Positions 29,101 to 38,889 are shown, numbered from the stretch's first letter. The stretch: 64,000 nucleotides of DNA from Mongoliitalea daihaiensis (GCF_021596945.1 NZ_CP063779.1:4562001-4626000); one strand, 5' to 3'. Notes: generated by a model not told the origin, from the sequence alone. Numbers and translations are program-made.

Positions 29101-30264
29101 ATGTTCTTATTTGATAAAACTAGACACTCAAGACAAAATCATAAAGCATTTACGCATAATCCTACAGTTAAATGGAAGACAGACTTAAGGACTAATCCCA
29201 TATATGGAGCTGAATCTACAGCAGTAATTGACAATGCCGATAATATATACTTTGGTTCTCACAGTGGAAACTTTTATTCTCTAGACAAGTCAGGTAAAAT
29301 AAGATGGACATTTTCCACATCTACAAAAATTTATTCATCTCCTATACTCATAGATAGCAGTGTCATTTTTGCTGGAGGGGATGGCTACTTATACAGAATA
29401 TCTTGTGAAGGAGAGTTATTATGGAAATTTGATTTATCAAAATCAGGTGGGAAAATGTTTAAAAAGAAAACACTAAACAAATGGAGCCATTTACCATATA
29501 CTTATGACTTTCATAAAAAGAAAATAATAGACTATAAATGTTGGAGCTCTCCAAATATTTTTAACAATTTAATTTATATAACAGGATATGGAGTTGGTCT
29601 CTATTGCATAGACCTAAATGGGAAAGAAGTTTGGAGTTATGATCTTGGATTTCCAAGATATCAATTATCAGGAGTTGCTATAGATGATGAAGGAAGGATA
29701 TACTGTTCTAGTAGGTCAGGTACAGCGTATGCCTTTTCAAAAGAGGGGAAGCTATTGTGGAAGACTATTGTTCGCAAAAATTGGGAAAATTGGGGAAATC
29801 CAGTTTTTTGTAGAGAAAAAAATCAAGTCTTTTATTTCTTCTCAAAAAATGAAAGTCGTGGTTTAATTTACTCGTGCGATAACAATGGCAAGTTTTTATG
29901 GCAACAAGAAATCGGGGCAATAAGAGCTTCTTGCGCAATAAGTCAAGACCTAACTTCAATATACTGTTGTGATCTTGATGGTTTTTTATATAAACTTGGT
30001 ATATCAGATGGTCTAACAAAAAGAAAAATAAAATTAACCAATGCTCAAAGGGGCTTATGGATAACGCCAACTATAGATGCGTCCAATAATATTTTAATTT
30101 CCACCAAAGACTCTAAAGACACCGGAAGAATTATCTTATTAAATGAGAAGTTTGATTTAATTTGGCAATTTGAAAATGGTAAAATTTTGTCTATACCAGT
30201 GGTAAACAAACAAGGTGAAATATTATTCGGAAGTTGGGATGGACACTATTATTGTATTAATTAA
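29101..30264 (+). CDS. PQQ-like beta-propeller repeat protein without signal peptide
   Basis: 387 residues with repeated blades of the PQQ/BamB-like type, for example YFGSHSGNFYSLDKSGKIRW, GGDGYLYRISCEGELLWKF, GVGLYCIDLNGKEVWSYDL, GTAYAFSKEGKLLWK and FGSWDGHYYCI, each with the G-x-h-Y-x-h-D/S-x-x-G-x-h-x-W pattern; about seven blades. No signal peptide or lipobox is seen at the N-terminus (MFLFDKTRHSRQNHK), which is unusual because most such propellers are exported. It converges on the wzx gene with only five bases between the stops. It may be a scaffold or sensor for polysaccharide assembly; that is a guess from location. Confidence 0.72.
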   Translation: MFLFDKTRHSRQNHKAFTHNPTVKWKTDLRTNPIYGAESTAVIDNADNIYFGSHSGNFYSLDKSGKIRWTFSTSTKIYSSPILIDSSVIFAGGDGYLYRISCEGELLWKFDLSKSGGKMFKKKTLNKWSHLPYTYDFHKKKIIDYKCWSSPNIFNNLIYITGYGVGLYCIDLNGKEVWSYDLGFPRYQLSGVAIDDEGRIYCSSRSGTAYAFSKEGKLLWKTIVRKNWENWGNPVFCREKNQVFYFFSKNESRGLIYSCDNNGKFLWQQEIGAIRASCAISQDLTSIYCCDLDGFLYKLGISDGLTKRKIKLTNAQRGLWITPTIDASNNILISTKDSKDTGRIILLNEKFDLIWQFENGKILSIPVVNKQGEILFGSWDGHYYCIN

Positions 30265-30269
30265 TTTCA

Positions 30270-31796
30270 TCAATCTTTAACTTTGAAGAATTTAATTGAT
30301 TTAAATCTAAGAATTAATTGATTTCTTTGATTAGAATTGAAACAAATCAACCAAAATAGCATTGAGGAAAAGACAAATGAGGAACCTGTAAAAGCAATTA
30401 ATAAAACCCATGATTCTACAATAATAAAATCCTGAAGATAGGCTGCTGCAGTTAAACCAATAATGGATATTACTACAATCCTAAAATCTTGGAAGTTGAA
30501 GCTAATTGATTTTAAACCAAGTTTTTTATTTAGAATGATTGGGAAACCTACTGACATTACACTTCTCCCGAATAAAACACTTATTCCTAAGCCAAGAATT
30601 TGATAATTAGGAACTAACAAAAATGCCAGAGAAATTGAAATCAAAGCAGACATTCCTGTTAAATATACTTTTGTTTTCAAATCCAGCGTGACATTAATGA
30701 AATTCCCTGTGGTAAAAAACAGTACATATTGTATTGCAATTAAAAGAATTAAAAGATTTTCAAATGATCCTGCATAATTTCCAGGACCAACCCAAAGGCT
30801 TAAAAAAGAGTTGTTAAATAGCAATACAGTTATTCCTATCGAGAAAGAAATAAACCAAATTAAGTTAAAAATTAAATCTTTGGAAAGAATAATTTTATCA
30901 AACTGCCCTTTTCCAAAAAAAGTACCAATTCCAGGAATAATTCCAGAAATGACGCTATCTAAAAAACTTTTCATTGTAGTGGAGGTAAACATTGTCAAAA
31001 CATAAATTGAAACAATTTCAGGTCCAATTAAATATCCTAAAAGAATTTTTTCGCTGTGAAAAAGTGCCATACCCGCAAACTTTGTGGCTATAAACCATCC
31101 ACTCAATTTAGTATAGGATAAAATCTTTTCTTTTGAAGTTTTACCAAGTCCAAACCAAGGGAGATTTTTTTTAACAAGGTAATAAAAAACAAAAGTCGTT
31201 AAAAATCCCAAGAAAACTTGAGCCGAAACTAGCCCAATCAGTCCAAAATCCATCTTTACAACAAACACTTTTAGACCTCCTCCGAAAATAATCAGAATAG
31301 ACCTATATCCCATACCCTTAAAACCAAGATTTAGCCCTCTCAAAATAGATTCGAAAAAATTAGATAGTTTATCAACAATTATAGAAAATATCACAATAGC
31401 TGAGGCCAAACGAACCAAATCATGATACTTTTCATCAATGGATATAATAGAAGGTGAAAACCAACTAATTACCCCCCCCACAAGTAGGATAAATGGAGCA
31501 ATTAAAAAAACCATTAAAAGACCAGTAGTTATTTCAGATTTTAAATCTTCTACTGAAACCGTGTCTCTATTTTTTGCTAGCGTCCACTTCAATACCTGGG
31601 TAGATTGTGCATCAGCCAAACCCGCATAACCAGAAAGGTCCAAAACAATCTGGTAAACTCCATAAAGAGCACTTCCTAAACCATTAAATATCAAAGGGCT
31701 TGTAAAAAAACCTATTAACTGTCTTACGACCTGATCGAGAATACTTGTAACCGAATTTAAATAAGCACGTTGCTTATGATTTTCTTTCTTTTCCAA
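30270..31796 (-). CDS. wzx: Wzx-type polysaccharide flippase (MOP superfamily)
   Basis: 508 residues with about twelve to fourteen hydrophobic helices and basic loops, the layout of oligosaccharide flippases that move undecaprenyl-linked repeat units across the inner membrane. The N-terminal SVTSILDQVVRQLIGFFTSP and the SALYGVYQIVLDLSGYAGLAD stretch fit the polysaccharide biosynthesis family. It is the last gene of the minus-strand operon wza-wzc-wzy-pyruvyl transferase-wzx, eight bases after the pyruvyl transferase. Assignment rests on topology and context; such proteins diverge strongly, so substrate cannot be told. Confidence 0.82.
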   Translation of the reverse strand: MEKKENHKQRAYLNSVTSILDQVVRQLIGFFTSPLIFNGLGSALYGVYQIVLDLSGYAGLADAQSTQVLKWTLAKNRDTVSVEDLKSEITTGLLMVFLIAPFILLVGGVISWFSPSIISIDEKYHDLVRLASAIVIFSIIVDKLSNFFESILRGLNLGFKGMGYRSILIIFGGGLKVFVVKMDFGLIGLVSAQVFLGFLTTFVFYYLVKKNLPWFGLGKTSKEKILSYTKLSGWFIATKFAGMALFHSEKILLGYLIGPEIVSIYVLTMFTSTTMKSFLDSVISGIIPGIGTFFGKGQFDKIILSKDLIFNLIWFISFSIGITVLLFNNSFLSLWVGPGNYAGSFENLLILLIAIQYVLFFTTGNFINVTLDLKTKVYLTGMSALISISLAFLLVPNYQILGLGISVLFGRSVMSVGFPIILNKKLGLKSISFNFQDFRIVVISIIGLTAAAYLQDFIIVESWVLLIAFTGSSFVFSSMLFWLICFNSNQRNQLILRFKSIKFFKVKD

Positions 31797-31804
31797 AATT
31801 TAAT

Positions 31805-32929
31805 TTACTGAATTGAGAAGGTTAGGTTATTCCAAAAATTTTGGTTGACACTAATAAATTCACTGACCTTTTGATCTCTTACTTGCAAAGTTTGATCATC
31901 CCAATGTTCGATTAAACTTTCAATTTCATGTAAAAGACCGGATTCATCTCCCTTATCGTACCTAATACAAAATTCCGGTAAACCTATTTTTTCAAACAAA
32001 TCTCTTCCCTTACTTTTCGAGGTGGGGTTTTTCAAATAATGCTCAACATTTATAACTAATGAAGACGATAATTTTAATGCAAAAATTGATCTGTGAAACC
32101 GATCGGTAATTAAAATATCAATTCCTGCATATTCATTTAAATAATCGACAATGTGGTCACCTTGAAAAATGGAGCTTTTTTCTGAAAATTGATCAATGAT
32201 ATACCCCCTATCTTCAAGCAAGTTTTCAATTGTTTTCTTCATGGTTTTATCTCCAAAAGAAACATGTACCTTATTTTTACTTACCCTTTGATTCTTATTT
32301 GTTTTTAGTTTCAAATTTTTTTCAAAAGGATAAAGAATTGTTGGGTCTGAAATTTGAGATATGTTTCGTACCCCAATCCCTCTTAATACTCCCTCGGTTA
32401 TAAAATCCCGAACTAATATATGCTCATAATCCTTTAGTGTTGCCTTAATTTCTATTGCTTTAGATTTATAATTGTCCAAACTCTTTAAGGGATCCAAAGA
32501 AGCTGCTATTGAACATTTTTTAGCTTTAATTTGATTGGGAAGAAAATAAATATGAGGTAGAACATTATGCAATTTTTCAGAATCCATCCAAACTGTATCA
32601 CTCCCAGTAAAAATAATGTCATAGTTTAAAGAATTAATAAAATTGATTTGATCATTTATATTTTCAGCACCAGAGAAAGGTGAAAATTTACATCTTTTGG
32701 ATAAAAATTTTCGTACCGAAGTATACTTTTCAAAAGAGCTAAAATTAAAAAATGGAGGCCTTTTCCTCTTATACTTTTTTTCATTTTCTCCTCTACTTTT
32801 TGGTACCAAATCAATTATTTCTATGGTCGCAGAAGGGAATTTTTCTTTTAATAATTGATATACACAATAGGCCTGTAATACAGATCCTTGATTGATCATA
32901 TAATGAAATGTTAAAATGCCAACTTTCAT
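31805..32929 (-). CDS. Polysaccharide pyruvyl transferase family protein
   Basis: 374 residues. The N-terminus MKVGILTFHYMINQGSVLQA matches the family pattern (TFHxxxNxGAxLQAY), and ITDRFHRSIFALKLSSS matches the conserved TDRxHxxIFA block near the C-terminus. Members add pyruvate ketals from phosphoenolpyruvate to sugars of capsules and exopolysaccharides, making them acidic. Its start overlaps the stop of the Wzy-like gene by four bases, and wzx follows after eight bases. There is no signal peptide, consistent with a cytoplasmic enzyme acting on lipid-linked units before export. Confidence 0.87.
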   Translation of the reverse strand: MKVGILTFHYMINQGSVLQAYCVYQLLKEKFPSATIEIIDLVPKSRGENEKKYKRKRPPFFNFSSFEKYTSVRKFLSKRCKFSPFSGAENINDQINFINSLNYDIIFTGSDTVWMDSEKLHNVLPHIYFLPNQIKAKKCSIAASLDPLKSLDNYKSKAIEIKATLKDYEHILVRDFITEGVLRGIGVRNISQISDPTILYPFEKNLKLKTNKNQRVSKNKVHVSFGDKTMKKTIENLLEDRGYIIDQFSEKSSIFQGDHIVDYLNEYAGIDILITDRFHRSIFALKLSSSLVINVEHYLKNPTSKSKGRDLFEKIGLPEFCIRYDKGDESGLLHEIESLIEHWDDQTLQVRDQKVSEFISVNQNFWNNLTFSIQ

Positions 32930-34185
32930 AAATTTGTAACTAAATTTTGATTTTGAATTATTTTTTTTGAGGTATTCTGGATCGTTAAAGGAAGATATAA
33001 AATCAGATAGATTATTAACGAACTCGCTGTATTTGTGAACCTTCCAGTGAAAAAGAAGACGAGAAATACAAGAAGTATATAAAAAAATGAAATTAAATCT
33101 TTTTGATTTCTAATGACAAATAGAACAGAAAGGAATGCATAAGCAACCATTAACAAATAAAGAAGTAAACCAATTACACCACTACTATGAACTAGTACCA
33201 TTGGGTCTGTATGCAAAGGCCTAGTTCCAAATTTACCTTTCCCATAATTTTCACCACTCAACTGAAACAAGCCAAACCCCGTCCACGGTGAATAATCAAA
33301 TGAATTAAATAAATCATTATAAACTAGACCCAACTCAAGAACACGTTGCTCACCTTCCAAATCTCTATCATCCAAATTTCTTAATTGATATCTTTCCCAG
33401 AAAACATCAATAAACCCAGTTTTTTCAACAATCACTAAACCTCCAAAAATTGAAACTAACAAAATAAAACTTATTTTTTTTAAATCACTTAAACTAACCT
33501 CCTGAAAAAAAGCTATAAAAGAACCAATTATTGTTAACAACATTACAGTCCGCCGAAAGGTTAGCAAAATAAAAAATAGACTAATAAAAAATACAGTTAA
33601 ATAAAAAATATTTCTTCTCCTAATGGTGATTTTAAGAACAAAAAACATCACCAAAGGCAAAATATGAAAATCAGCATGAATTAGATTACCATATAAAATT
33701 CCCGATGTAATTCCATACATTACGTGGGGATTATAATTAAATATAGTAGAGACAAGACTATTTGAAATAAAAACTATTAAAACTAGGATGCACACAGCAA
33801 AAAGTATTTTCTCAATACTCCCTCTATCATACTTGGCGTAAATTTCAGGTAACACACCAATTAATAGAAATAAAACAATTACACCAAAAAAGTACGGTCT
33901 CACTCTTACAAAATCATCAACATTATATAAGAGCAATACATAATATAATGAAATTATAATTGTAAACGTGTTTTTAAGGATGAAAGGTAAGTTTTTAAAC
34001 ACATAAAAAGAAATCAATGAAGTCAAGAATAAATAATTTATTGATGCAGGCAAAACAGAGTTGATCACTGAACCTATAAAGAGATAAGCTAGTAAAAAGA
34101 TTGCAGACAGTTCACCCTTCGTAATTAAAGCATACAATACTAGACAAAAACCAACTATTTCGAGAAAAAGGAAATAAAAGTTCAT
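32926..34185 (-). CDS. Wzy-type polysaccharide polymerase / O-antigen ligase-like membrane protein
   Basis: 419 residues with ten or more transmembrane helices and one larger polar loop between about residues 265 and 320 (RYQLRNLDDRDLEGEQRV ... FGTRPLHTDPMVLVHSSGVI). That loop is the place where O-antigen ligase/polymerase proteins carry conserved residues, and its PLHTDPMVL.SSGVIGLLLYL segment fits the Wzy_C pattern (H-N-x-hydrophobic ... G). Wzy joins flipped repeat units into long chains on the periplasmic face. The position between wzc and the pyruvyl transferase supports polymerase over ligase. Sequence divergence in the family limits certainty. Confidence 0.78.
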   Translation of the reverse strand: MNFYFLFLEIVGFCLVLYALITKGELSAIFLLAYLFIGSVINSVLPASINYLFLTSLISFYVFKNLPFILKNTFTIIISLYYVLLLYNVDDFVRVRPYFFGVIVLFLLIGVLPEIYAKYDRGSIEKILFAVCILVLIVFISNSLVSTIFNYNPHVMYGITSGILYGNLIHADFHILPLVMFFVLKITIRRRNIFYLTVFFISLFFILLTFRRTVMLLTIIGSFIAFFQEVSLSDLKKISFILLVSIFGGLVIVEKTGFIDVFWERYQLRNLDDRDLEGEQRVLELGLVYNDLFNSFDYSPWTGFGLFQLSGENYGKGKFGTRPLHTDPMVLVHSSGVIGLLLYLLMVAYAFLSVLFVIRNQKDLISFFYILLVFLVFFFTGRFTNTASSLIIYLILYLPLTIQNTSKKIIQNQNLVTNL

Positions 34186-34221
34186 AATATTAATTATTAT
34201 TCTAAATCTTAATAAAGAAAA

Positions 34222-36621
34222 TCAAGATATGGTCCTTTCTTTTATTTTCTTCAAGCCATAAGACTTACCGGTTTTTGATGGCTCATAATAACTTCCCATA
34301 TATCCCTTATATACCAACATTTTTTCAGGAACCCCATTTAATACTGCACAGATGCTGTTTATGCCTTTTTGAACCTTGATTTTATTTACATCGGCAATGA
34401 AAGATTTTTCACTAATTTTATGCCTTAAGACATACACAAACAAATCAACATGTTTTATAACCTCAAAGGATTGAGAGATTAGGCCAACAGGAGGTGTATC
34501 TAAAATAATCACTTCATAAATGTTTTTAAGCTCATCAATCAGTTGTAAAAACCTAGGCGAAGCCATTAAGTCAGAAGGGTTTGGAGGAATTGGTCCTGAA
34601 GATATTACGTCAAATAATGGGACATTTGTTGGTTGAATTAATTCAAATAATGAATCTGATTGTTTACTTAAATAGTTTGACAATCCAATCTGGTTATCCA
34701 ATTGAAAATCCTTCATGGCATTTGGCTTGAACATATCGCAACCAATCAATAAGGTTTTCTTTTCATTCAATGCATAAATTGACGCTAAATTCATTGCTGT
34801 AAAAGTTTTCCCCTCACCAGATAAGGTTGAAGAAACTGCAATCGTTAGCTGTTGGTCTCTAGGAACTATAAATGATATGTTGGTTTTTAGCGCTCTAAAA
34901 GACTCAGATGTAATTGATCTCGGATTATTAATCACTTCAAGATCAGAGCCTAATTTTGTAGCAGGGATTTTGGCCATTAAGGGAATGGTCAATTTTTCTT
35001 CAAGTTCTTGTGGATCTTTAATTTTAGTGTTCGATAATTCAAAAATTGTTATGCCAACTACCGGGATAATAAATCCTAAAGCAAAAAATATTACATAGAC
35101 AGCCGTTTGCCGCGTTTTTATAGGATCCGAACCAGCTCTTGCTAACTCTACAATTTTATTAGTTGAGAAATTAGAAGCCATTGATATGGCTGCTTCAGCT
35201 CTTCTTTGTTGTAAAAAATTATAGATTGCCTCATTTAATACCTTTCCCCTTTCAATACGAATAAGATTTTGTTCAGTACCTGGAAGCCTACTAAATTGTC
35301 TTTCTGAGCTCCTTATCCTAGCATCTAAATCTTCCATCTTTAATTGTGCATTTCTGGAAAGATTCTTTACTATTTCCTGAATAGATCCTGTCAACTCTCC
35401 AATACGCTTACTCAAATCACGAACCCGAGGAGAGGCTTCTGTCTGAGTTGTCAAGAGAAAAGCACGCTGAGATTGCAAATCAATCAAATTTTCAACTAAT
35501 GAATTTAATGTTTTATCCTCAATACCAATCCCAGCAGGGGCTATTATCTTGTCCAAACTTCCTTGGCCTAAATAACGATTAACTTCATCAAAATAATTTT
35601 TGTAAAAACGCTCTTTGGAGAGTTCTGACTCCAAAGACGTAATCTGTTGAAAAACAGTACCACTTTCACTTGCAACATTGTAAGTTCTATTTTGGGATCT
35701 GAAACTCTGTAAATTATCCTCAAAATAACTTAACGTATCAGAAACTCCTGCAATTTGAAAATCAATGAACTCAACAGTTCGACTAGCCATCCTATTTTTA
35801 TCCTCCAATTCAATTTCCAAAAAAGTTTCCATTAAACTGTTGAGAAAATCTGTGCCTTTTTTTGGATGGGTTGTGTTTATGCTTAGGCCAAGCATTGTAG
35901 ACATATTCTCAATAGGATAAACTATCAAATTATCACCAGAATATTGATTAACTAGTGAACCAATAGTCCTTAACTCAATTAAGATTTCTCCTTGAGGCGC
36001 ATTGTTAACAAGATTAGCTGTGAATTTGTATAATTGAGAATCAGTAAGTTCTCCAAATTTATGCTTAAATTCTTTACTATTATCTAATTCTATTTCTTCA
36101 TACAAAACACCTGGAACATACTTAAAGTAATTTGAACCAGGGAAGGAAACCGTAAAATTCTCTGAATCATTCCAAGAAATCTTTATTTTATCTGCTAAGA
36201 TTTGCCCCCCCTCCCAATCAACTTCTACTTGTATAGGAGAACTGGTATATAAATCAATATCTTTTAATAGACCTGGCTGAAAATAATCCACGTCAAATTT
36301 TAACTTCATCAGCGATCTTTCAACCACAGGCCTAGATTTAAGAAAGACAACTTGATTATTTACAAAATAATCCACCCTACCACCTAGTGCCCTTGGTAAT
36401 CCTGTGAGATTTAAAATACCTGCAGAGTTATCTTCTTCTTTTATAAAAAATTTAGCACTTGCTTGATAAATTGCTGGTGTAGTCTGATTAATGTAAAAAG
36501 CTATCCCCAAAGCAATTACTATTGATACAGCCACATAAGGCCAATATTTAAAGTATTTTATTATAAACTTAAATGGATCAAATGCAGGCGCATTTTCATC
36601 CGTAGTTTGGTACTTATTCAT
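34222..36621 (-). CDS. wzc: Wzc-type polysaccharide co-polymerase with tyrosine autokinase domain
   Basis: 799 residues. A first transmembrane helix (about 30-47) leads to a periplasmic Wzz domain and a long coiled coil (about 270-450); a second helix lies near 508-528. The cytoplasmic BY-kinase domain has Walker A STLSGEGKTFTAMNLAS (about 597), the Walker A' region LLIGCDMFKPN, and Walker B VIILDTPPVGL. The C-terminal tail holds several tyrosines (VYKGYMGSYYEPSKTGKSYG), the probable autophosphorylation cluster. Wzc controls chain length and opens export together with Wza, encoded 21 bases upstream. All key motifs are intact. Confidence 0.93.
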   Translation of the reverse strand: MNKYQTTDENAPAFDPFKFIIKYFKYWPYVAVSIVIALGIAFYINQTTPAIYQASAKFFIKEEDNSAGILNLTGLPRALGGRVDYFVNNQVVFLKSRPVVERSLMKLKFDVDYFQPGLLKDIDLYTSSPIQVEVDWEGGQILADKIKISWNDSENFTVSFPGSNYFKYVPGVLYEEIELDNSKEFKHKFGELTDSQLYKFTANLVNNAPQGEILIELRTIGSLVNQYSGDNLIVYPIENMSTMLGLSINTTHPKKGTDFLNSLMETFLEIELEDKNRMASRTVEFIDFQIAGVSDTLSYFEDNLQSFRSQNRTYNVASESGTVFQQITSLESELSKERFYKNYFDEVNRYLGQGSLDKIIAPAGIGIEDKTLNSLVENLIDLQSQRAFLLTTQTEASPRVRDLSKRIGELTGSIQEIVKNLSRNAQLKMEDLDARIRSSERQFSRLPGTEQNLIRIERGKVLNEAIYNFLQQRRAEAAISMASNFSTNKIVELARAGSDPIKTRQTAVYVIFFALGFIIPVVGITIFELSNTKIKDPQELEEKLTIPLMAKIPATKLGSDLEVINNPRSITSESFRALKTNISFIVPRDQQLTIAVSSTLSGEGKTFTAMNLASIYALNEKKTLLIGCDMFKPNAMKDFQLDNQIGLSNYLSKQSDSLFELIQPTNVPLFDVISSGPIPPNPSDLMASPRFLQLIDELKNIYEVIILDTPPVGLISQSFEVIKHVDLFVYVLRHKISEKSFIADVNKIKVQKGINSICAVLNGVPEKMLVYKGYMGSYYEPSKTGKSYGLKKIKERTIS

Positions 36622-36642
36622 GACGTTGGAAATTTCTTGGTT

Positions 36643-37461
36643 TTAACGGGTAGAAGTGGTGTAAATCAATACTCCTACGGTAATCACACTAATTAATAAC
36701 TGCATGGTCTGCAATAGATTGACCCCTGTCCCTAGCTCTCGTACTTTCATAGGCTCCACATAAATCATATCATTGGGTCTTAAATAGTAAAACTCCGTAT
36801 CCATGATCTTATCTGAATTCAGGTTAATCCGGAATGACTTGGAGCCCTCGGGGTATTGACGAATCAATAAAACATTGCCCCGATTCGCTAACACGTTCAT
36901 ATCCCCTGCATTGGCAATCGCTTCAAAAATAGTTAATCGGTTTTGAAGTATGGTATATTTACCCGGTCTATTGAATTCACCTAAGGCACTGTATCGGATT
37001 CCCCCTAATCTGATCCTTACAAAAAGATCCTCATCACCTACTACAATACCCTTCATCTTTTTTTCTATTTCCACTTTCGCTTGTTCCACCGTAAATCCAG
37101 CCAAATTTATTTCACCCAAGACAGGTAACTCTATTTTGCCCTCATTATCCAAAGTATATCCAGTCATATAAAAGATATCTCCACCGGCCATTACCCCCCC
37201 CATCATTCCAAAGCCACGGTTACTCCCACCAATATCAAACATTTCATTTAAGAGCGGGTCAGTAGTCTTGATATTAATCTCTACTACATCGTTGAACTGA
37301 AGCTTATAGTCCTCAATTACTGCGGGAAATACACGACTGTAACTGAGGACAGGTTTACCTGAATCTGGCTGCATGTAAATCACTCTCTTGTTGGAAATAC
37401 AGCCATTTAAAAGCACAAAGAGTAATCCGAATTGGATGATTTTATAGAATCTCATAAACAA
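36643..37461 (-). CDS. wza: Wza-type polysaccharide export outer-membrane lipoprotein
   Basis: 272 residues. The signal peptide ends in a lipobox (LLNGC, Cys21), so the protein is lipidated. A polysaccharide export domain (about 45-140, YKLQFNDVVEINIKTTDPL) is followed by an SLBB-type domain (about 150-225, YSALGEFNRPGKYTI ... IFEAIANAGDMN). The hydrophobic C-terminal helix (LLQTMQLLISVITVGVLIY) is typical for Bacteroidota homologues. It is the first gene of the export/assembly operon, with a good promoter match 29 bases upstream. It forms the outer-membrane channel for polymer release. Confidence 0.92.
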   Translation of the reverse strand: MFMRFYKIIQFGLLFVLLNGCISNKRVIYMQPDSGKPVLSYSRVFPAVIEDYKLQFNDVVEINIKTTDPLLNEMFDIGGSNRGFGMMGGVMAGGDIFYMTGYTLDNEGKIELPVLGEINLAGFTVEQAKVEIEKKMKGIVVGDEDLFVRIRLGGIRYSALGEFNRPGKYTILQNRLTIFEAIANAGDMNVLANRGNVLLIRQYPEGSKSFRINLNSDKIMDTEFYYLRPNDMIYVEPMKVRELGTGVNLLQTMQLLISVITVGVLIYTTSTR

Positions 37462-37489
37462 TAATTAACATAAAGGGATATCGTTGGCA

Positions 37490-37518
37490 CAAATATAAAT
37501 CTTTTGAATAGAATAAAA
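37490..37518 (-). promoter_or_regulatory. Candidate promoter of the wza-wzc-wzy-wzx operon
   Basis: On the minus strand TTTT (37518-37515), a 17-base spacer and TATATTTG (37497-37490) match the Bacteroidota pattern TTTG ... TAnnTTTG with one mismatch in the upstream box. It lies 28 bases before the wza start codon. Confidence 0.5.
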
Positions 37519-37968
37519 TGCTTTTCACATATATTTTTTTGAAACTTAACACAAATTAAGCTGCAAGGAGCTTTCAAGCAACCTTCCCTGCCCCAAAATT
37601 ACGGTAAATGCCTGTAGCTATTACATATAAACGCATATATAATTACAGATTGCACTCAAAAATAGATAAATCATGGAAATCTGTGAATTTTTATTTTAAA
37701 AATTATCTATACCTCAAAAAATCATGGAAATCAGTCAATCCGTTACTTTAAAGCATTTATTGAACGTAAGTGCTATTTTTTTTATGATTATCCGCAGTGA
37801 GATTCGTATGTAACAACTTCCCTTCTCATATCATGCAGAGTCTGTAAGCATCCGGCCACTGCTGATAAAAATAACCTTCTGATAGTCTGCTAAGTGGTTG
37901 CTGATGTGAAGGAGGATATACAGTTTATATTTTTTTACATTTGAATTGATTTCCCTTAGAAAAATATT
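37519..37968. other. Intergenic region between divergent wza promoter and AraC gene 3' end
   Basis: About 450 bases without a gene. AAATCATGGAAATCTGT occurs at about 37668 and again, with one change, at about 37719. The word resembles those in the 15.9-kb array (ATCTGTGAA). Nothing else stands out. Confidence 0.4.
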
Positions 37969-38889
37969 TCAGCCATAATTCCCTTGGAAAACCTTGGGTG
38001 TCAGCCCAAACTCCTGTTTAAATGCCCTGATGAAATAGGTGCTGTTGTTAAAACCCGCCATGTAGCAAACCTCTTGGATTTGATGGGAACCTAACTGTAA
38101 GTATTGTTTGGCTACCTTTAAGCGTTCTTTTAGGATAAATTCCATTGGACTCAGACCTAGTTCTTGCTTAAAAGTTCTGCAAAAATGTGCTTTGCTCATA
38201 CATGCTTTCGCTGCCAAGGTATCGAGTGTAAGGTTTTCTCTGAGATTATTTTTCACGAAATCCACTAAAAAACCAAGACGATTGGATTGCGCAAGTGTCT
38301 TGTAGGATTTCTCAATCATTTCCCTTGCTTGGGTCTGCGTTAGGCGAATCAGCAATTCCTTCAAGGCAAAGGAGGCTATCAAATCCTTTTCCCTGGAACG
38401 CTCTTTTACCCCAATACGGATAAAACGATTGATGATTTCAGATAAATCATTGGTATTGATCAAGTGAAAATAAGACAAATCCAATCCCCACTCAGCTGTG
38501 AGCTCCTTTTTAGGCAATTGTTCATTCAATAGGTTAAATGTATCTTCAATCATCTCCTTCGAGATGGAAAGAGCTATGCATTGGGTGGGATTATCGTATT
38601 GTGCTTCTGGAAAATCTATTTTCATTACCTCATTTGGAGGAACTATCACGGATTCGCCCGGGAGATAATCAAAGCCTGGTCGATCAAATAAATGCATCAC
38701 TTTTTTCCCTTTCAGCATGGTCGTAAGCACCAAATCACCAAAACACAAGTTGACATCGGCAGCCTGCTGATGAGTTTCAAAAATATTTAATTCACAATTG
38801 CTTAGGGTATAGGTAGTCCTGTTTTCTACTAATGTTCGAAGATCTTTTTCATTCCTCCAAGGCACTCCTGCTATTATTTGTGAACTCAT
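37969..38889 (-). CDS. AraC-family transcriptional regulator
   Basis: 306 residues. The last hundred residues hold two helix-turn-helix motifs typical of AraC (LTLDTLAAKACMSKAHFCRT and IQEVCYMAGFNNSTYFIRAF), ending with the usual FGLTPKVFQGNY. The N-terminal 190 residues form a cupin-like sensor domain of the type found in AraC regulators next to aldehyde dehydrogenases. The gene is divergent from the aldehyde dehydrogenase with about 370 bases between the starts, so it probably controls that gene and its DUF779 partner. The ligand is not known. Confidence 0.87.
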   Translation of the reverse strand: MSSQIIAGVPWRNEKDLRTLVENRTTYTLSNCELNIFETHQQAADVNLCFGDLVLTTMLKGKKVMHLFDRPGFDYLPGESVIVPPNEVMKIDFPEAQYDNPTQCIALSISKEMIEDTFNLLNEQLPKKELTAEWGLDLSYFHLINTNDLSEIINRFIRIGVKERSREKDLIASFALKELLIRLTQTQAREMIEKSYKTLAQSNRLGFLVDFVKNNLRENLTLDTLAAKACMSKAHFCRTFKQELGLSPMEFILKERLKVAKQYLQLGSHQIQEVCYMAGFNNSTYFIRAFKQEFGLTPKVFQGNYG

